A program made the position numbers and the translations under genes. The notes beneath the pieces were generated by a model, which saw only the letters and a program-made list of their open reading frames with translations, was not told the DNA's origin and ran no database searches. Positions 8,725 through 16,617 of a stretch of DNA of 64,000 nucleotides are shown here, piece after piece. Source of the stretch: Syntrophobacterales bacterium (GTDB taxonomy: Bacteria > Desulfobacterota > Desulfobaccia > Desulfobaccales > 0-14-0-80-60-11); NCBI GenBank assembly GCA_023229795.1, contig JALNYP010000009.1, positions 1-64,000 of the forward strand. Direction: 5' to 3'. How positions within the stretch are numbered: position 1 is the first letter of the stretch; each line of letters begins with the position of its first letter.

Positions 8725-8738
8725 AAAACAAGTGTTAA
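8725..8738. promoter_or_regulatory. Candidate operator AACA-N2-TGTT before the sigma-54 activator gene
   Basis: AACAAGTGTT sits 20 bp before the activator start. The same core, AACA-N2-TGTT, occurs upstream of tusA at 17525-17534 and with one change at 17492-17501. This suggests that the activator binds its own promoter and the Hdr operon. Inferred from sequence similarity only. Confidence 0.45.
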
Positions 8739-8756
8739 AATATCCGAGGTCACGCC

Positions 8757-10139
8757 ATGCAGGATCAAAAGATCAACCGTTACTGGAAAGAAATCATCAA
8801 CTCCATGAATGACGGCCTCATGGTGGTTAGCCCGGACGGCACCATCCTCATGGTGAATGAGGCTTTCGAAAAGATTTTGGGATACGGCCGGAAGGAACTT
8901 ATCGGCCGCTCCTGTACCATGTTGAGCTGCGATACCTGCGCCACCGCCCGTTTGGAAGGTAAAAGCCGCTGGTGTGACTTGTTTGAGCAGGGTGCGGCCA
9001 CCCGCAGACCCTGCCTCCTCATGCGCCAAGACGGAACCTATGTGCATGTCTTAAAGAATGCCGCCATCTTAAAGGACGAAGCCGGGCAGGTCCTGGGCGC
9101 GGTGGAAACTCTCACCGATATCTCGGAGCTGGACAAGCGGGATGAGCAGATCCAGCATCTCTCCAAGCTCATGGACACTGCCGGCGATTTTCACGGCCTG
9201 GTGGGCAAATCCCCCCACATGCAGCAAGTCTTTGAACTCACCCAAAAGGCCGCCCAAAGCGAAGCCCCAGTGATTATCTACGGGGAGAGCGGCACCGGTA
9301 AAGAACTGGTGGCTCACGCCATTCATGCCCTGGGCCGCAGACGCGAGGGGCCCTTCATTCCCTGCAATTGCGCCGCGCTCAACGAGTCCCTGTTGGAGAG
9401 TGAACTCTTCGGCCATGTCAAAGGGGCCTTTACCGGGGCCTACACCCATCGCCAGGGCCGGTTCGAAGCGGCCCACCGGGGCGATATCTTTCTGGACGAA
9501 GTCGGCGACATCCCGCCGGCCATCCAGGTAAAACTCTTGCGCGTCCTGGAGACCAAGCAGTTTGAGCGGGTGGGAGACCATCGGCCCATGGGGGTGGATG
9601 TCCGCATCATTACCGCGACCCACCGCGACCTGGATTCTCTGGTCTCAGAGGGAAAATTTCGGGAAGACCTGTTTTTCCGCATCAATGTCATCCCCATTCA
9701 TCTGCCGCCGCTGCGGGAACGTCTGGAGGACCTGCCCCTCCTGGTGGAGCATTTCCTCACCCGACTTCGCCAGCGCAGCGGCAAGGCGATCACGGGGCTG
9801 ACCCGGGAAGCCATGCAGATCTTTCTGGATCATCCCTGGCCCGGCAATGTCCGGGAACTCATCGGCGCCCTGGAATATGCCTTTGTGGTGGCCGAAAGCG
9901 GGCTGATCGCTCCCTGGCACCTGCCCCCCAAGCTTAGTTCCCAAAGACCCTCCCCGGCAAACCCGCCGAAGGCGGGGGCCGCTCCGGATTCCGATGAAAA
10001 AACCGCCCTGGTCAACGCCTTACGGCAGGCCGGCGGCAACCAGTCCCAGGCCGCCGCGCTCCTAAACGTCAGCCGCGTCACGGTCTGGCACCGCATGAAA
10101 AAATACGGCATTGACGTGCACAAGCTGGTTACCGCCTAG
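8757..10139 (+). CDS. Sigma-54-dependent activator with Cys-rich PAS domain
   Basis: A 460-residue enhancer-binding protein. Residues 10-125 are a PAS sensor with five cysteines (C53, C58, C61, C73, C86), including C-x4-C-x2-C, which could hold a metal, Fe-S cluster or thiol switch. Residues about 145-375 are the AAA+ domain: GESGTGKE is Walker A (176-183), GAFTGA (223-228) is the loop that contacts sigma-54, and IFLDEVGD is Walker B. Residues about 420-455 form a Fis-type helix-turn-helix (NQSQAAALLNVSRVTVWHRM). It is convergent with the last gene of the Hdr/DsrE island, whose upstream region has a sigma-54 promoter and similar palindromes, so it is the best candidate activator of that island. 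Confidence 0.9.
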   Translation: MQDQKINRYWKEIINSMNDGLMVVSPDGTILMVNEAFEKILGYGRKELIGRSCTMLSCDTCATARLEGKSRWCDLFEQGAATRRPCLLMRQDGTYVHVLKNAAILKDEAGQVLGAVETLTDISELDKRDEQIQHLSKLMDTAGDFHGLVGKSPHMQQVFELTQKAAQSEAPVIIYGESGTGKELVAHAIHALGRRREGPFIPCNCAALNESLLESELFGHVKGAFTGAYTHRQGRFEAAHRGDIFLDEVGDIPPAIQVKLLRVLETKQFERVGDHRPMGVDVRIITATHRDLDSLVSEGKFREDLFFRINVIPIHLPPLRERLEDLPLLVEHFLTRLRQRSGKAITGLTREAMQIFLDHPWPGNVRELIGALEYAFVVAESGLIAPWHLPPKLSSQRPSPANPPKAGAAPDSDEKTALVNALRQAGGNQSQAAALLNVSRVTVWHRMKKYGIDVHKLVTA

Positions 10140-10148
10140 CGCTGATAG

Positions 10149-10170
10149 TGTAGGGTGCGTCCCACGCACC
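10149..10170. repeat. Short dispersed palindrome GGTGCGT-ACGCACC
   Basis: GTAGGGTGCGTCCCACGCACC lacks only a few bases of perfect dyad symmetry. Related copies lie at 14808-14828 and 31684-31701. It occupies the spacer between the convergent activator and dsrE genes and could form a hairpin in both transcripts. Confidence 0.6.
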
Positions 10171-10218
10171 AGACCTAGCGCTGGGACGCAACCTATGCCT
10201 TTCTGAATCACCCCATCT

Positions 10219-10590
10219 CTAGTAAACCGCGGTGGACTTGGCTTCGGTCATCTCGACGACCAGTCTCCCTGCCTTAATCAACTCCGTTCCCTGGATCAGA
10301 TCAGCCTGCCCGATTTTGCGTTCCTCGAGGCAGGGGATGCAACACAGAATTTTACCGCCATTGGCGACGTAGTTGTCGATCAGGGTCTTTAGCGGGGTGA
10401 GGCCGGCGGCCAACACGTGATCGGCATAGCCCTTTTTGGCCAGATACACCGCGGTGCCCTGTAGCACTACCACGGCCTCCACGTCCATAGCCTGGGCTGC
10501 ATTGGCCAGCAGGAAGGGGAAGGTGGCGCGTTCCGGCTCTTCCCCCGCGTGGAGGGCGATTAACACGATTTTTTCCTTTGCTTCCGACAT
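10219..10590 (-). CDS. DsrE-family protein
   Basis: The 123-residue protein has the DsrE/DsrF-like Rossmann-type fold pattern: an IVLIALHAGEEP opening strand, a central hydrophobic strand (VEAVVVLQG) and the late Cys-rich loop GGKILCCIPC. Cysteines in that loop carry sulfane sulfur in characterised DsrE-type sulfurtransferases. The start has a GGAGAG ribosome site upstream. It is the last gene on the minus strand of the TusA/Hdr island, separated from hdrB by a 315-bp spacer filled with repeats, so it may have its own promoter or be a distal operon member. It is likely a cytoplasmic sulfur-transfer protein; substrate unknown. Confidence 0.8.
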   Translation of the reverse strand: MSEAKEKIVLIALHAGEEPERATFPFLLANAAQAMDVEAVVVLQGTAVYLAKKGYADHVLAAGLTPLKTLIDNYVANGGKILCCIPCLEERKIGQADLIQGTELIKAGRLVVEMTEAKSTAVY

Positions 10591-10738
10591 GATTGGCTCT
10601 CCTTTCCTTGATAGGGTTAATAAGCTTCTCAGGCGGGGCGTAAAACCGGCGCCTTAGCCCCTCTCCTCAAAACGCCGGGCTGTTTCCGATAGCACTACTA
10701 AAAAGCCATTTTGTAGCGCGGCTTTACGGTGAAAACCA

Positions 10739-10815
10739 AAATCCCCCTAAATCCCCCTTTGCTAAAGGGGGACTTCAAATCCCCCCTTTGAAAAAGGGGG
10801 GAAGGGGGGATTTTT
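10739..10815. repeat. Dispersed inverted repeat of the AATCCCCCTAAATCCCCC type
   Basis: A C-rich arm (AAATCCCCCTAAATCCCCC) is followed by complementary G-rich arms (AAGGGGGACTT and AAAAAGGGGGGAAGGGGGG), ending in a T-run. A shorter relative is at 39561. Together with the REP element at 10857 it fills most of the 315-bp spacer 10591-10905, in which no gene is visible. Confidence 0.75.
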
Positions 10816-10856
10816 CCTCCCCTGGGGTGAGAGACTCATAGTTCGTTTAGTCTAGC

Positions 10857-10902
10857 CTGCGCCTGCCCAGGCGAGACGCCCGGGCCACTGAAAACTGAAA
10901 AC
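10857..10902. repeat. REP-like palindrome plus AACTGAA heptamer repeat
   Basis: A full REP-like element (CCCAGGCG-AGA-CGCCcGGG with GCGCCTG and GGCCAC flanks) is directly followed by two units of the heptamer ACTGAAA. The block ends a few bases from the hdrB stop. Confidence 0.65.
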
Positions 10903-10905
10903 CCT

Positions 10906-11856
10906 TTACATAGAGCGGCCCAACAGGCTGGCCAGGTCTTCTACGGGCAGACCGGCCTTGAGGAGGTTGGCCAGACAGATGGGGCAGAAGGTGACCACCG
11001 GGGCGCCGCTGGCTTCGAGTTCCGCCACCCGCCGGCCGAGAATCTCCCGGTTCAGGGCCGGAGACACCGACTCCGCCGGGCCGCCGCAACACGAAGTGAA
11101 CTCACCGCAGTTCCGCACGTCAACATACTTGATCCCCAAACTGCTGAGCAGCCGCCGGGGACCCTCGGAGAGCTTCAAGTATCTGCCGTAAAAACAGGGG
11201 TCGTGAAGGGTAACCGGCGGCTGGCCGTTGCCGCCGCTGACCGGCTTGGGCTGGAGCAGGGCGAAATAAGGCTCCACTTCGAAGCTCACCCCGGTATATT
11301 TCGGATAGAGCTCTTTCAAGGCATAGGTGGTATGGGGGTCAACGGTGATGATTTTGTCGACGCCATGGAGCTTCAAAGTCCGGGCCACGAACCGGGCGTG
11401 CTCCACAAAGCCCTCCTGATCCCCCAGATCGTAGAGCAGGATGCCGCTGTAGAAGTCCATGTCCGGGTGATAAAAGAAGTCCACCCCGGATTGCGTCAGC
11501 AGGCGGCAGATGGATTGCAGGATGCCGTTAAACTTCTGTATCGAAGCCTTCGAGGTCAGGAGGGCAAAGGCTTGCCCCACCAGAAAGGCGGGGATATAGC
11601 GACTGAGGCGGCTAAACCTGAGATAGTCGGCCCCGCGGCTGCCCTCCAGGCGCTCCAGGTAACGGGTGGTGGCTTCAATATAGGGGATGGCCTGATACAT
11701 CAGGCCGGTCAGGAGCAGGGCGTCTCCCGGCCGCCGGGTGAAGCCGGGGACCTCCCGCCACCAGGTGTTGATCTGCGAGCTGGGCACCCCGAAAGGATTG
11801 CGGGTCTTCCTGAGGTTGGCGGCGATGAGGTCGATGATGTCCCTGGGGTTATACAT
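10906..11856 (-). CDS. hdrB: HdrB-like protein with one CCG domain
   Basis: The 316-residue protein is a heterodisulfide-reductase subunit B relative. Only the C-terminal CCG domain is intact: HDPCFYGRY, then C-x5-CCGGPAES, then FCPICL, which together hold a non-cubane 4Fe-4S cluster in HdrB. The N-terminal half keeps the shape of the first CCG domain (LTGLMYQAIPYIEATTRYLERL, normally GC-Y--R-PY-E) but its cysteines are gone. A single-cluster HdrB is therefore predicted, unlike methanogen HdrB. It starts one base after the hdrC stop, so the two are co-translated and probably form the HdrBC pair that accepts electrons from the HdrA proteins encoded upstream. Confidence 0.8.
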   Translation of the reverse strand: MYNPRDIIDLIAANLRKTRNPFGVPSSQINTWWREVPGFTRRPGDALLLTGLMYQAIPYIEATTRYLERLEGSRGADYLRFSRLSRYIPAFLVGQAFALLTSKASIQKFNGILQSICRLLTQSGVDFFYHPDMDFYSGILLYDLGDQEGFVEHARFVARTLKLHGVDKIITVDPHTTYALKELYPKYTGVSFEVEPYFALLQPKPVSGGNGQPPVTLHDPCFYGRYLKLSEGPRRLLSSLGIKYVDVRNCGEFTSCCGGPAESVSPALNREILGRRVAELEASGAPVVTFCPICLANLLKAGLPVEDLASLLGRSM

Positions 11857-11857
11857 C

Positions 11858-12160
11858 TTACGCCCTCCTCCACCGGGACACCACGTACCGGCGCAATCCC
11901 AGGATAAGTTCGCCGGGGTTGGCCTGGCGGGGACAGGTCCGGGTGCACAGCCCGCAGTGCAGACACCGCCAGAGGTCCTGAGCCTGTTGCAGGATAAGCT
12001 CCGCAGCCCCCACCTGGACGTAGCGGATCATTTTCCGGGGAAAATGCTCGTAGATGAGGGGACAGATGGCCGCGCAGGTGCCGCAGTTGAAACACTCAAG
12101 CGCGGTGTCCACCCCAAACTGCTTGAGTTCTTGGGCAAAATCAGGATTTACCAGTGCCAT
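11858..12160 (-). CDS. hdrC: HdrC-like 2x[4Fe-4S] ferredoxin subunit
   Basis: The 100-residue protein has two ferredoxin motifs, CFNCGTCAAICP and CLHCGLCTRTCP, separated by about 40 residues, which is the HdrC pattern. Its cysteine sets are complete. In Hdr complexes HdrC wires HdrA to the catalytic clusters of HdrB. An AGAGGA ribosome site precedes the start and the gene runs straight into hdrB. The spacer before it (to the winged-helix gene) contains a long G/C-rich inverted repeat. Soluble, cytoplasmic. Confidence 0.85.
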   Translation of the reverse strand: MALVNPDFAQELKQFGVDTALECFNCGTCAAICPLIYEHFPRKMIRYVQVGAAELILQQAQDLWRCLHCGLCTRTCPRQANPGELILGLRRYVVSRWRRA

Positions 12161-12260
12161 GTCCGATCCTCTTGCCAGGCGAGGCTCCCGGTGATGTTTT
12201 CTGGGTTCAACCGATAAAATTTGTCAATCTCGCGCCACTATCTTGCGCCAGGAGTTATTC

Positions 12261-12346
12261 CCTCCCCCTTGATGGGGGAGGGTCAGGGTGGGGGTGGCTT
12301 ATCTTCCCCTCCCCCCAACCCCCTCCCACCAGGGGAGGGGGAGTTT
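12261..12346. repeat. CCCTCCCC/GGGGAGGG inverted repeat
   Basis: Two C-rich and two G-rich arms (CCCTCCCCC-TTGATG-GGGGAGGG, then CCCTCCCACCAGGGGAGGG) make nested hairpins in the spacer between hdrC and the winged-helix gene. It resembles the element at 23565-23605. It may reduce read-through or stabilise mRNA ends within the operon. Confidence 0.65.
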
Positions 12347-12376
12347 TGCTTCCGGCGATCGTCTGCTTGGCTCACC

Positions 12377-12706
12377 TTAGTCAGCCGGAGGCGCTCCGGT
12401 TTCATCCTCCGCGGGCGGGACCAGTTTGTAGCGATAATAGCCGCCGGCCTTGGGCCCCTCCAGAATTTCGCCATATTTCTTCAACGTGGCCACGTACCAG
12501 AGCACCTCGGAGGCCGGCAAACCCGTGGCCGCGGCGATCTCCGGCACGGTCAACTCCGCCCCTTCCATCTGCGCCTTGATGGCCTTTACCGCCTGACGCT
12601 GCTCTTTCATCCGGGCGGTGGCCGCGGTAATCTGGTCTTTCCGGGCCGCCTTGAGTTCTTTCAGGGCCTCTTTTTCGGATTGGCTCTCTAGCGCAGGGTC
12701 AGTCAT
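12377..12706 (-). CDS. Small winged-helix-like protein of the Hdr cluster
   Basis: A 109-residue protein. The first 45 residues are a charged helix (Glu/Lys/Ala-rich); residues about 50-100 read as a winged helix-turn-helix (LTVPEIAAATGLPASEVLWYVATLKKYG, then a wing GGYYRYKLV). It has no cysteines. It lies inside the Hdr cluster between hdrA and hdrC, 75 bp after the upstream gene start region, and is clearly part of the transcription unit. It could be a regulator or a structural subunit, as the unnamed small protein between hdrA and hdrC2 in sHdr loci is. I do not recognise a named family. Confidence 0.6.
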   Translation of the reverse strand: MTDPALESQSEKEALKELKAARKDQITAATARMKEQRQAVKAIKAQMEGAELTVPEIAAATGLPASEVLWYVATLKKYGEILEGPKAGGYYRYKLVPPAEDETGAPPAD

Positions 12707-12781
12707 CGCAAAACCTCAGAGAAAGGTGACGCCGGCGCGTTCACCGGCGGGGACACCGCCGAGGGCGGCGGTGCCACAAAA

Positions 12782-14698
12782 TCAGGCTTTTTCCAGATAC
12801 TCGTCCGAGACGATCATATCCACCATGGCTTCGTACTGCTTCAAGGTCCAGCCCTGCACGTTGATGGCGTTTTGGGGACAGACCGCCACGCAGGCGCCGC
12901 AGCCCAGGCACAGGGCCGGATTGACCCGGGCGGCCCGGCGGCCCTCCTTCTCCACCATCTCCAGGGCCCCTTCCCGCAGACAGGCCGCCACACAGGCCCC
13001 GGTGCCGGTGCACTTGCTGAGGTCCACCTCAGCTACGAAGGGATCCAGTTCGACGTAGCCTCGGGTCAGGATCGCCGCGGCCTTGACCGCGGCGGCGCCT
13101 GCGGCTGCGCAAGTTTCGCCCACGTCAAAGGGGGCCTGGCAGGTCCCGGCCAACATGATGCCGGCCACGGATACTTCCACCGGGCGCAGCTTGGGGTGCA
13201 CTTCCTGGAGGAAGCGGTCCGCGCCCACGGGAATCTTCATCTTCTCCACCAGGTCGGCAATGTTGCGGGGCTCCTGGCCCACCGCCAGCACCACCAGGTC
13301 CACCGGCACTTCCAGTTCCTCGCCGAAGGTCAGGACATCCTTCACTTTGACCCGCAAGGGGTGCCCTTTGGGGTTGGACTCTCTAAGAATCTGGGGCTCT
13401 TCGCCGGCCTCGAAGCGGAAAAAGACCACCTGGTTTTGGGCCGCCTGGGTGTAGAGTTCTTCCTGTCCCCGGCCATAGGTGCGGATGTCCCGGTAAAAAT
13501 CGAAGACCCGGGTCTGGGGATAGTGGTCCCGGATCTGGTTGGCGGCGTGAAGCGTGGCGCTGCAGCAGGTGCGGGAGCAGTATTCGTTCAGGTAACCGCC
13601 CTCGTTTTCCTCGTGGATACCCGGGATCTGGCGGCTGCCCACGCAATGGATCATAGCCAGGTTCCTGATGGGCCGGCCATTCAATACCAGGGTGTCGCCC
13701 GCCGGAGACGCTTCCGCCGTCAGGCGGATAAATTCCGGCAGGGTGACCACCTCGGGAAAGTCCCGGTAACCGTATTCTCCGGCCCGGGGTTGGTACGGCT
13801 GAAAGCCGGTGGCCAGCACAATGACCCCGGCGTCCAGGTCGAACTCTTCCCGGCCGGCCGGAATCGCCGCAGGCATGACGCCCACAAAGGGCACGTACTC
13901 TCCCAGGCCCCGGCCGGCCTGGCTCAGCCGTTCCAACCTGCCGGCAAAGGCCGCGCCTTCCGGGGGCTGCCTCACGATATTGAGCTTGAAATTGCCGATA
14001 TACCCCTCAAAACCCTCCAACCGGGCGCAGGTGTGAACCGTGATAGCCGGATGCTGTATGACCGCGCCGGCCAGGGTGCTGATGATCCCGGCGGCCGTTT
14101 CTCCCCAGGGGGCCAGACGGTCCAACTGCGCCACCTGCCCCCCCAGGAAGGGGCTCTTTTCCACCAGAATCACGTTAAGGCCCCGCTCGGCCAGCTCGAG
14201 GGCGCACTTGAGCCCGGCCACCCCGCCGCCGATCACCACCGCCTGGCGCTGGACCTCGACCCGGATGGGGTCCAGGGGGTGGAGCATTTCGGCTTTGGCC
14301 GCGGCCGCGGCCACCAGGCGGGTGGCCTTTTCGGTGGCTTCGTCGCCATGATGGACCCAACTCACCTGCTCCCGCAGGTTGGCGTGCTCGTACACGTAAG
14401 GGTTGGCCCCGGCCCGGGTCAGGGCCTGGCGGAAGGTGGTTTCATGCAGGCTGGGGGAGCATGAGGCTACCACCACCCGATCCACCAGGCCGCTTTTCAG
14501 ATCCTCGATGATCAGTTCCTGACCGGGATCGGAGCACATGAACATATTGGACCGGGCCACCACCACCCCGGGCACCCGGCGGGCCTGGTCGCAGACCTTT
14601 TCCACGTCCACCGCGTCGGAAATATTGCCGCCGCAATAACAGACGTAAACCCCTACTTTGGCCTGGGGTGCTGGTTCAGATTGCTTTTTTTTGGCCAT
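12782..14698 (-). CDS. hdrA: HdrA-like FAD/Fe-S protein (long form)
   Basis: A 638-residue HdrA relative. Residues 15-25 carry VCYCGGN, part of the HdrA N-terminal Fe-S domain, and about 50-85 hold FMCSDPGQ and VASCSPSLHE. Residues 153-170 are the FAD dinucleotide loop (VVIGGGVAGLKCALEL). The C-terminal ferredoxin region (about 565-625) has one complete motif (CLGCGACVAVCP) and one in which the second Cys is Thr (CTGTGACVAAC), so that cluster is probably altered or lost. In HdrA the FAD splits electrons between ferredoxin and the HdrBC path. A second, shorter HdrA is encoded just upstream. The pair may work as a heterodimer. Confidence 0.85.
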   Translation of the reverse strand: MAKKKQSEPAPQAKVGVYVCYCGGNISDAVDVEKVCDQARRVPGVVVARSNMFMCSDPGQELIIEDLKSGLVDRVVVASCSPSLHETTFRQALTRAGANPYVYEHANLREQVSWVHHGDEATEKATRLVAAAAAKAEMLHPLDPIRVEVQRQAVVIGGGVAGLKCALELAERGLNVILVEKSPFLGGQVAQLDRLAPWGETAAGIISTLAGAVIQHPAITVHTCARLEGFEGYIGNFKLNIVRQPPEGAAFAGRLERLSQAGRGLGEYVPFVGVMPAAIPAGREEFDLDAGVIVLATGFQPYQPRAGEYGYRDFPEVVTLPEFIRLTAEASPAGDTLVLNGRPIRNLAMIHCVGSRQIPGIHEENEGGYLNEYCSRTCCSATLHAANQIRDHYPQTRVFDFYRDIRTYGRGQEELYTQAAQNQVVFFRFEAGEEPQILRESNPKGHPLRVKVKDVLTFGEELEVPVDLVVLAVGQEPRNIADLVEKMKIPVGADRFLQEVHPKLRPVEVSVAGIMLAGTCQAPFDVGETCAAAGAAAVKAAAILTRGYVELDPFVAEVDLSKCTGTGACVAACLREGALEMVEKEGRRAARVNPALCLGCGACVAVCPQNAINVQGWTLKQYEAMVDMIVSDEYLEKA

Positions 14699-14718
14699 CA
14701 GCCATTCTCCGGGAAATA

Positions 14719-14828
14719 GCTTTCAGCTTTCAGTCATCAGCTTTCAGCTAAAAAACTTTCTAATTTGCGCACGAGCGGTGGCCCAGGCGTCCCGCCTGGG
14801 CGGGGTGTAGGGTGCGTCCTACGCACCA
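14719..14828. repeat. Composite spacer: heptamer repeat, REP element and GGTGCGT palindrome
   Basis: Three dispersed elements lie in a row: TTTCAGC-type heptamers (14719-14749), an inverted copy of the REP element (GGTGGCCCAGGCG, 14777-14805) and TGTAGGGTGCGTCCTACGCACC (14806-14828). The block separates the two hdrA genes, which are about 220 bp apart. No gene is visible here. Confidence 0.65.
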
Positions 14829-14922
14829 TGAGCTTTAGCCCGACGTTTTGTCGCACAGGCTGGAAAGCCTGCGCCACCAAGAATTTTTTTTCTTGGTTTA
14901 TGGGGAAGCCGGAGGCTCATAT

Positions 14923-16239
14923 TCAACTGCTCACTGCTCGCCGCTCACTGCGGGCCGCCAGATACCGGGAGGCTTCCATGGCTGCGGCGCCCGCTTCCAC
15001 GATGCTGTCCACGATATCCTTGGGTCCGGCCGCGGCCCCCGCCACAAACACGCCGGTAAGATCGGTCAGGGTCGGGGCCAGCTTGGGCTGCACGGTTTGA
15101 ATGAACTTATCCGATCCCGTGGAGAGGGCACAGCGGCCCTCCGGCATCCAACCCGGCAACATACCCAGGGAGAGCACCACCAGATCATGTTCGGCCGTTT
15201 GCACCCCGCCTTCGGCTTCCTGAGATTCATACCGGACCCGCACCGCACCGTCCTCGCCGGGGTCAAGATAGGCCACCTTGCCTTTGATGAAATTGACTCC
15301 CATGGCCTGGGCGTTTTGGAAAAACTGCTCATAGCCCTTCCCGAAGGCCCGGATATCCATGTAATAAATGGTGATATCCGCCAGGGGCAGCGAGCCGGAC
15401 AGGAGCATGGCCTGCTTGATGGCATACATGCAGCAGACCCGGGAGCAATAGGGCACCCCCATGGACTGGTCCCGGGAACCGGCGCACTGGATAAAGGCGA
15501 TGTTATCAGGCTCCATGCCGTCATAGGGCCTGAGCGCCCGGTTGTAAGGGCCGTGAGGGGCCAGCAGCCTTTCCATCTGCAGGGCGGTGATCACATTGGG
15601 AATCGTTCCCTGGCCGTACTGGGGCTTGTTTTCCACCGGCGTCAATTCAAAGCCGGTAGCGATCACTGTAGTGGCGGCCGTAAGGCTGAAATCCTCCGGC
15701 TGCTCAAAGTAGTTGACGGCCCGGGTGGGGCAGACCTGGGCGCAGCGGCCGCACAGGATGCAATTTTCGGTATCGATCAGGGCCTTCTGGGGAATGGCGT
15801 TGGAGAAGGGGATGTAAATGGCCTTCCGGGCGGCAAAGCCCCCCTGCTCGGCATCCGGCGCCAGCACCGGACACTGGTATTCGCACTGGCGGCAGCCGAT
15901 GCACTTTTCGGTGTCCACATACCGCGGCTTTTGCCGCAGCGCGGCCACCAACTCGCCATCCCGGCGCGCCAGAGACTGCAACTCGCAGTAGGTGAAGAGG
16001 GTGATCTTGGGATGATGGGCCGCGGCCGCCATTTTGGGCGTAGTGATGCAACTGGAGCAATCCAGGGTGGGAAAGACCTTGGAGAGCCGAATCATCTTGC
16101 CGCCGATGGAGGCGTCTTTTTCGATGATGGCCACCGAAAAATCCTGGTCGGCCAGATTGAGGGCCGCCTCCAACCCGGCGATGCCCGCGCCCAGGACCAG
16201 GGCGTCAAATTTTAGACTTCGCTGAGACCCCACACTCAT
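14923..16239 (-). CDS. HdrA-like FAD/Fe-S protein (short form)
   Basis: A 438-residue HdrA relative. The FAD loop is at residues 14-28 (VLGAGIAGLEAALNL), followed by the HdrA-specific FPTLDCSSC (C61, C64). Two complete ferredoxin motifs follow: C113/C116/C119/C123 and C160/C163/C166/C170. It ends shortly after the second FAD motif (VFVAGAAAGPKDI) and lacks the C-terminal ferredoxin domain, which the neighbouring long form has. The reading frame ends inside a heptamer repeat: the last residues (SERRAVSS) are encoded by GCAGTGA-like units. It lies 10 bp after dsrE on the same strand. The CSSC motif is the feature that separates it from QmoA, which has CPPTC. Confidence 0.85.
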   Translation of the reverse strand: MSVGSQRSLKFDALVLGAGIAGLEAALNLADQDFSVAIIEKDASIGGKMIRLSKVFPTLDCSSCITTPKMAAAAHHPKITLFTYCELQSLARRDGELVAALRQKPRYVDTEKCIGCRQCEYQCPVLAPDAEQGGFAARKAIYIPFSNAIPQKALIDTENCILCGRCAQVCPTRAVNYFEQPEDFSLTAATTVIATGFELTPVENKPQYGQGTIPNVITALQMERLLAPHGPYNRALRPYDGMEPDNIAFIQCAGSRDQSMGVPYCSRVCCMYAIKQAMLLSGSLPLADITIYYMDIRAFGKGYEQFFQNAQAMGVNFIKGKVAYLDPGEDGAVRVRYESQEAEGGVQTAEHDLVVLSLGMLPGWMPEGRCALSTGSDKFIQTVQPKLAPTLTDLTGVFVAGAAAGPKDIVDSIVEAGAAAMEASRYLAARSERRAVSS

Positions 16240-16248
16240 GGGAAACCT

Positions 16249-16593
16249 CTAGAAGGTGAGAACCTTGTATTCGGGGCTGGCAATCTTTTCCACCAGCACC
16301 GGCATCGGCACAATCAACGTCCCCTTAATCAGGTCATCCTGGGTGATGAGGCGTTTTTCGGCGCAGGATTTACAGACGAGGACCGGATGTTCGCTGGCCT
16401 TGAGCATATCCATGTAGTCACTCAGGGATTCGCCATAGGCCCCTTTGATGCCTCGAGCCCATTGTACCGCCTCATCGATAAGAAAGACTTCCACGTGATT
16501 TCCCTGTTCGGCAGTGAGAGCAGCGATTTGCAACGCTCGGATAGCGCTGCCGGATTTTTCCAGGCCCTTGGTGATGATAAAGAGGAATTTCAT
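16249..16593 (-). CDS. DsrE-family protein
   Basis: The 114-residue protein opens with FLFIITKGLEKSGSAIRALQIA, the DsrE/DsrF nucleotide-fold start, and has a late VLVCKSCAEKR loop with C-x-x-C, where DsrE-type sulfurtransferases carry sulfane sulfur. An AAGGGAA ribosome site precedes the start. It is the third gene of the operon, after tusA and the MvhD-like gene and before the two hdrA genes. A TusA to DsrE to Hdr order is what is expected if sulfane sulfur is handed to an Hdr-type oxidase or reductase; the direction of flow cannot be told from sequence. Confidence 0.85.
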   Translation of the reverse strand: MKFLFIITKGLEKSGSAIRALQIAALTAEQGNHVEVFLIDEAVQWARGIKGAYGESLSDYMDMLKASEHPVLVCKSCAEKRLITQDDLIKGTLIVPMPVLVEKIASPEYKVLTF

Positions 16594-16617
16594 TGAAGTG
16601 TTCCCTTATCAGCCGAC

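Noticed and set aside
10739..10815. CRISPR array
   Set aside because: The repeats are palindromic arms without spacers of constant length, and the heptamer arrays have no spacers at all.
12872..16215. Long plus-strand frames (530 and 455 residues) opposite the hdrA genes
   Set aside because: Composition is Gly/His/Arg-rich without motifs; the opposite strand has complete FAD and Fe-S signatures.
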